Assembly: GCA_964466155.1 (NCBI GenBank)
Contig: CAYXMY010000080.1
Location: forward strand, 1 to 12,926
From: Caenibius sp964466155
GTDB lineage: Bacteria; Pseudomonadota; Alphaproteobacteria; Sphingomonadales; Sphingomonadaceae
Reading direction: 5' to 3'
DNA: 12,926 bases
Shown here: positions 10,926 to 12,926 of the stretch, one piece after another
How positions within the stretch are numbered: position 1 is the stretch's first letter
Layout: each line of letters opens with the position of its first letter
Made by a program: the position numbers and the translations under genes
The notes under the pieces: model-generated
Databases searched by the model: none
Told to the model about the DNA's origin: nothing
The model's input: only the letters and a program-made list of their open reading frames with translations

Positions 10926-11774
10926 ATGCTCGCGGCGGAACGCGGCGCGGCGGCCAATACGCTGGCCGCCTACCGCCGAGATCTGGAAGGGGCGGAAGAC
11001 GTGATCGGCGATATTGCTGAGGCGGACCGGGCAGCACTGATGCGCCTGGGCGATGTGTGGGCGCATCTCGCCCCGTCCAGCCTCGCGCGGAAAAGCTCCG
11101 CCCTGCGGCAGTTTTACGGATTTCTGGTGGATGAAGGCTGGCGCAAGGACGATCCATCCCCGGCCTTGCCCCGGCCCGTAACCCGCCGCCCGCTGCCTCG
11201 CTTGCTGGATCATGCGGAAATCGCTGCCCTGTTCGCCCGCGCCGAAACCGAAGCGGAGGGCGGACGGGCGGAGGCCGTACGGCTGCTCGTCCTACTGGAA
11301 TTGCTATACGGTTCGGGTCTGCGCGCCAGCGAAGTCGTTTCGCTGCCCCTGTCCGCAGTTCCGCGCGATGCCCCTTTCCTGACCGTTATGGGGAAAGGCG
11401 GGCAGGCGCGGATGGTGCCGGTCAGCAAACGGGCTGTGCAGGCATTGCACCGCTGGTTGGCCGTAAGGCCGGATGGCGGGAAGTTCCTGTTTCCTTCGCG
11501 TGGCAAGCATCTGTCCCGGATTCGCCTGTTCCAGATGTTGAAGGAATTGTCCCTGCGCGCGGGCCTTGCCCCGGAAAAGGTCAGCCCGCACGTATTGCGC
11601 CATGCCTTCGCCACGCATCTGCTGGAAGGCGGGGCGGACTTGCGCGTGCTGCAAACGCTGCTGGGCCATGCCGATATCGCCACCACGCAAATTTACACAC
11701 ATGTCGATGCGGCGAGGCTTGTCGCGCTGGTGAATGAACGGCATCCTCTTGCCCGACGGCCCCATGCGGACTAG
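10926..11774 (+). CDS. xerD: Tyrosine recombinase, XerD type
   Basis: This is a Xer-family site-specific recombinase, which with XerC resolves chromosome dimers at dif under FtsK control. The N-terminal SAM-like domain is recognised by NTLAAYRRDL. The catalytic domain has all expected residues: Arg133 in GSGLRASE, Lys157 in MGKGGQARMV, His222 and Arg225 in SPHVLRHAFATHLL, His248 in LLGHADIATTQIYTH, and the nucleophile Tyr257. SPHVLRHAFATHLL and the overall pattern resemble XerD more than XerC, though the two are hard to separate by eye. From the ATG at 10926 the protein is 282 residues, shorter than E. coli XerD (298). The upstream in-frame codons 10890-10925 encode GAIARAIDSFLA, which aligns with the expected XerD N-terminal helix but contains no ATG, GTG or TTG. 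ATC at 10896 sits where the start is expected. No ribosome site is clear before the ATG, so the start is uncertain. A phage or transposon integrase is unlikely in this housekeeping context. Confidence 0.93.
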   Translation: MLAAERGAAANTLAAYRRDLEGAEDVIGDIAEADRAALMRLGDVWAHLAPSSLARKSSALRQFYGFLVDEGWRKDDPSPALPRPVTRRPLPRLLDHAEIAALFARAETEAEGGRAEAVRLLVLLELLYGSGLRASEVVSLPLSAVPRDAPFLTVMGKGGQARMVPVSKRAVQALHRWLAVRPDGGKFLFPSRGKHLSRIRLFQMLKELSLRAGLAPEKVSPHVLRHAFATHLLEGGADLRVLQTLLGHADIATTQIYTHVDAARLVALVNERHPLARRPHAD

Positions 11775-11783
11775 CGCAGAAAC

Positions 11784-12749
11784 ATGATCTCCTATCTCGA
11801 ATTCGAAAAACCGGTCGCTGCGCTCGAATCGCGCATTGCCGAATTGCGGACTGCGGCTGAAGGCGACGATGTCGATATCAGCAGCGAACTGGAACGGCTG
11901 GAGCAGAAAAGCGCCGATCTGCTCGCCAATATCTACGGTTCGTTGACACCGTGGCAGAAGACGCAGGTCGCCCGCCACCCGATGCGGCCCCATTTCCGCG
12001 ATTACGTCGCCTATGCTTTCGACGATTTCATCCCCCTCGGCGGGGATCGTTATTATGGCGAGGATGAGGCGATTCTGGGCGGATTCGCCCGCCTGGGCGA
12101 CCGGCGAATCATGCTGATCGGTCATGAAAAGGGGCACGATACGCAAAGCCGCCTGCGCCACAATTTCGGCATGGGTAAGCCGGAAGGCTATCGCAAGGCG
12201 ATCCGGCTGATGGAAATGGCGGACCGTTTCGGCCTTCCCGTGGTGACACTGGTGGACACGTCCGGTGCTTTTCCCGGTGTGGAAGCGGAAGAGCGCGGGC
12301 AGGCGGAAGCCATCGCCCGCTCGACCGAGGCTTGCCTTGCCCTGCGCGTGCCGATGGTAGCGACCATCGTGGGCGAAGGCGGCTCGGGCGGGGCCGTGGC
12401 TCTCGCCAGTGCGGAACGGGTGCTGATGATGGAACACGCCGTCTATTCGGTGATTTCACCCGAAGGCTGCGCCTCGATTCTCTGGCGCACGGCGGAAAAG
12501 GCGCCGGAGGCAGCCGAAGCGATGAAAGTGACGGCGCGCGATCTGCTGAAACTGGGTGTGATCGACCGGATCGTGAACGAACCCATGGGCGGCGCCCATC
12601 GCGATCCGCGCACGGCGGCCCTGGCGCTGCGCGATGCGATTGGCGAGGAACTCGATAAGCTGTCGCAAATGGACCCGGCGGCTCTGCTGCGCCTGCGGGA
12701 AGATCGCTTCCTCGGCATTGGTGGTGGAACGGCGCGCAAGGTGAAATAA
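11784..12749 (+). CDS. accA: Acetyl-CoA carboxylase carboxyltransferase alpha subunit
   Basis: This 321-residue protein is the alpha half of the carboxyltransferase that makes malonyl-CoA for fatty acid synthesis with AccD, AccB and AccC. It begins MISYLEFEKPVAALESRIAEL, followed by WQKTQVARHPMRPHFRDYV, NFGMGKPEGYRKAIRLM, VDTSGAFPGVEAEERGQAEAIA, the oxyanion glycine loop GEGGSGGA at 197-204, and SPEGCASILWRTAEKAPEAA, matching E. coli AccA (319 aa) along its whole length. One detail differs: the usual DTPGA motif reads DTSGA here. The ATG lies 9 nt after the xerD TAG, with only a weak purine stretch (GCAGAA) before it, so translation may depend on coupling with xerD. The other acc genes are not in the window. 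The stop codon is part of a 15-bp tandem duplication described separately. Confidence 0.97.
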   Translation: MISYLEFEKPVAALESRIAELRTAAEGDDVDISSELERLEQKSADLLANIYGSLTPWQKTQVARHPMRPHFRDYVAYAFDDFIPLGGDRYYGEDEAILGGFARLGDRRIMLIGHEKGHDTQSRLRHNFGMGKPEGYRKAIRLMEMADRFGLPVVTLVDTSGAFPGVEAEERGQAEAIARSTEACLALRVPMVATIVGEGGSGGAVALASAERVLMMEHAVYSVISPEGCASILWRTAEKAPEAAEAMKVTARDLLKLGVIDRIVNEPMGGAHRDPRTAALALRDAIGEELDKLSQMDPAALLRLREDRFLGIGGGTARKVK

Positions 12750-12769
12750 GCTGGGGTGAAATAAGCGCG
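12740..12769 (+). repeat. 15-bp tandem duplication spanning the accA stop codon
   Basis: GGTGAAATAAGC occurs at 12740-12751 and again at 12755-12766, a 15-nt period in which the last three bases of each unit differ (TGG, then GCG). The first copy contains the final Val-Lys codons and the TAA of accA; the second repeats them downstream. It looks like a small slippage duplication. Because the spacing is a multiple of three, the second TAA is in the accA frame and would serve as a back-up stop. Confidence 0.8.
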
Positions 12770-12782
12770 ATTGCCCCTTTTT
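12753..12782 (+). terminator. Candidate intrinsic terminator after accA
   Basis: GGGGT at 12753-12757 can pair with GCCCC at 12773-12777 (one G-T pair), continued after a two-base bulge by AAT/ATT around a 7-nt loop. The 3' arm is followed directly by TTTTT at 12778-12782. This resembles a weak rho-independent terminator in the right place, three bases after the accA stop. The stem is short and interrupted, so efficiency is uncertain. Confidence 0.42.
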
Positions 12783-12873
12783 CGTCAAGCTGAACGTGTT
12801 TGTGTAAGCACGCCTTCGGCTCCAGCATCCATTTTTCCCATGTCCGGCTTCTCGATCCGGAAGGATGAACCCT

Positions 12874-12919
12874 AGAGCGGTTTTCGACCGCTTTGAGTCG
12901 GCATGGGATTCCCGTCGGC
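12874..12919 (+). repeat. Hairpin and repeated hexamers, possible dispersed intergenic repeat
   Basis: AGCGGT (12876-12881) pairs with ACCGCT (12887-12892) around the 5-nt loop TTTCG, extendable by two weaker pairs to 12874-12894. Just downstream, GTCGGC occurs twice (12897-12902 and 12914-12919) flanking a short GGGATTCCC dyad (12905-12913). The layout and the noncoding setting resemble the short dispersed intergenic repeats of alphaproteobacterial genomes. With one copy in the window this is a suggestion only. A terminator is possible, but only TTT follows the stem. Confidence 0.35.
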
Positions 12920-12926
12920 TGAGATT

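Larger units (their letters stand above)
12750..12926 (+). other. 177-nt region downstream of accA with no convincing gene
   Basis: After accA no substantial open frame is seen on either strand to the window edge. A tiny frame of 11 codons (MSGFSIRKDEP, 12840-12875) exists but has no ribosome site and nothing supports it as a gene. The region holds the duplication and terminator candidate at its left end and a hairpin with repeated hexamers at its right end. Confidence 0.6.

Noticed and set aside
10926..11774. Integrase of a mobile element
   Set aside because: The protein is Xer-like, flanked by housekeeping genes in one transcription unit, with no attachment repeats, tRNA or phage genes nearby.

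Overview
The window is a chromosomal stretch of a high-GC alphaproteobacterium. The style of the proteins and the gene order (propionyl-CoA operon with bioB, aroK-aroB, a XerD-type recombinase beside accA) suggest Sphingomonadales, for example the Novosphingobium/Erythrobacter group. That placement is an inference from familiarity; no rRNA or other marker is present. I see no mobile element, CRISPR array, tRNA or rRNA, and base composition looks uniform. It reads mainly as core metabolism.

Region 1 (1-7077, + strand) is a tightly packed operon for propionyl-CoA catabolism: the 3' end of pccB (propionyl-CoA carboxylase beta), mce (methylmalonyl-CoA epimerase), a PaaG-like crotonase, the B12-dependent methylmalonyl-CoA mutase, bioB (biotin synthase), pccA (biotinylated carboxylase alpha) and a CsaA-type tRNA-binding-fold protein. 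Together PccA/PccB, Mce and the mutase convert propionyl-CoA to succinyl-CoA for the TCA cycle. BioB makes the cofactor that PccA carries on Lys640. Gene ends overlap or nearly touch (mce/crotonase 1 nt, mutase/bioB 4 nt, pccA/csaA 1 nt gap); the exception is a 74-nt gap before pccA.

Region 2 (7103-8769, - strand) is the shikimate pair aroK-aroB, overlapping by 10 bp and convergent with region 1. A perfect 6-bp stem with an outer 5-bp stem sits at the convergence point.

Region 3 (8851-12749, + strand) diverges from aroK across an 81-nt gap. It holds a 44-residue single-pass membrane protein, a 635-residue exported protein of unknown function coupled to it by overlapping stop and start codons, a XerD-type tyrosine recombinase and accA (acetyl-CoA carboxyltransferase alpha). 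The gap between the exported protein and xerD codes in frame for the expected N-terminus of the recombinase but has no ordinary start codon.

Region 4 (12750-12926) has no convincing gene. It contains a 15-bp tandem duplication copying the accA stop codon, a terminator-like hairpin, and near the window edge a hairpin with repeated hexamers resembling a dispersed intergenic repeat.

The least explained parts are the membrane/exported protein pair, the xerD start and the PaaG-like gene inside a propionate operon. I found no clear evidence of a wholly new system.
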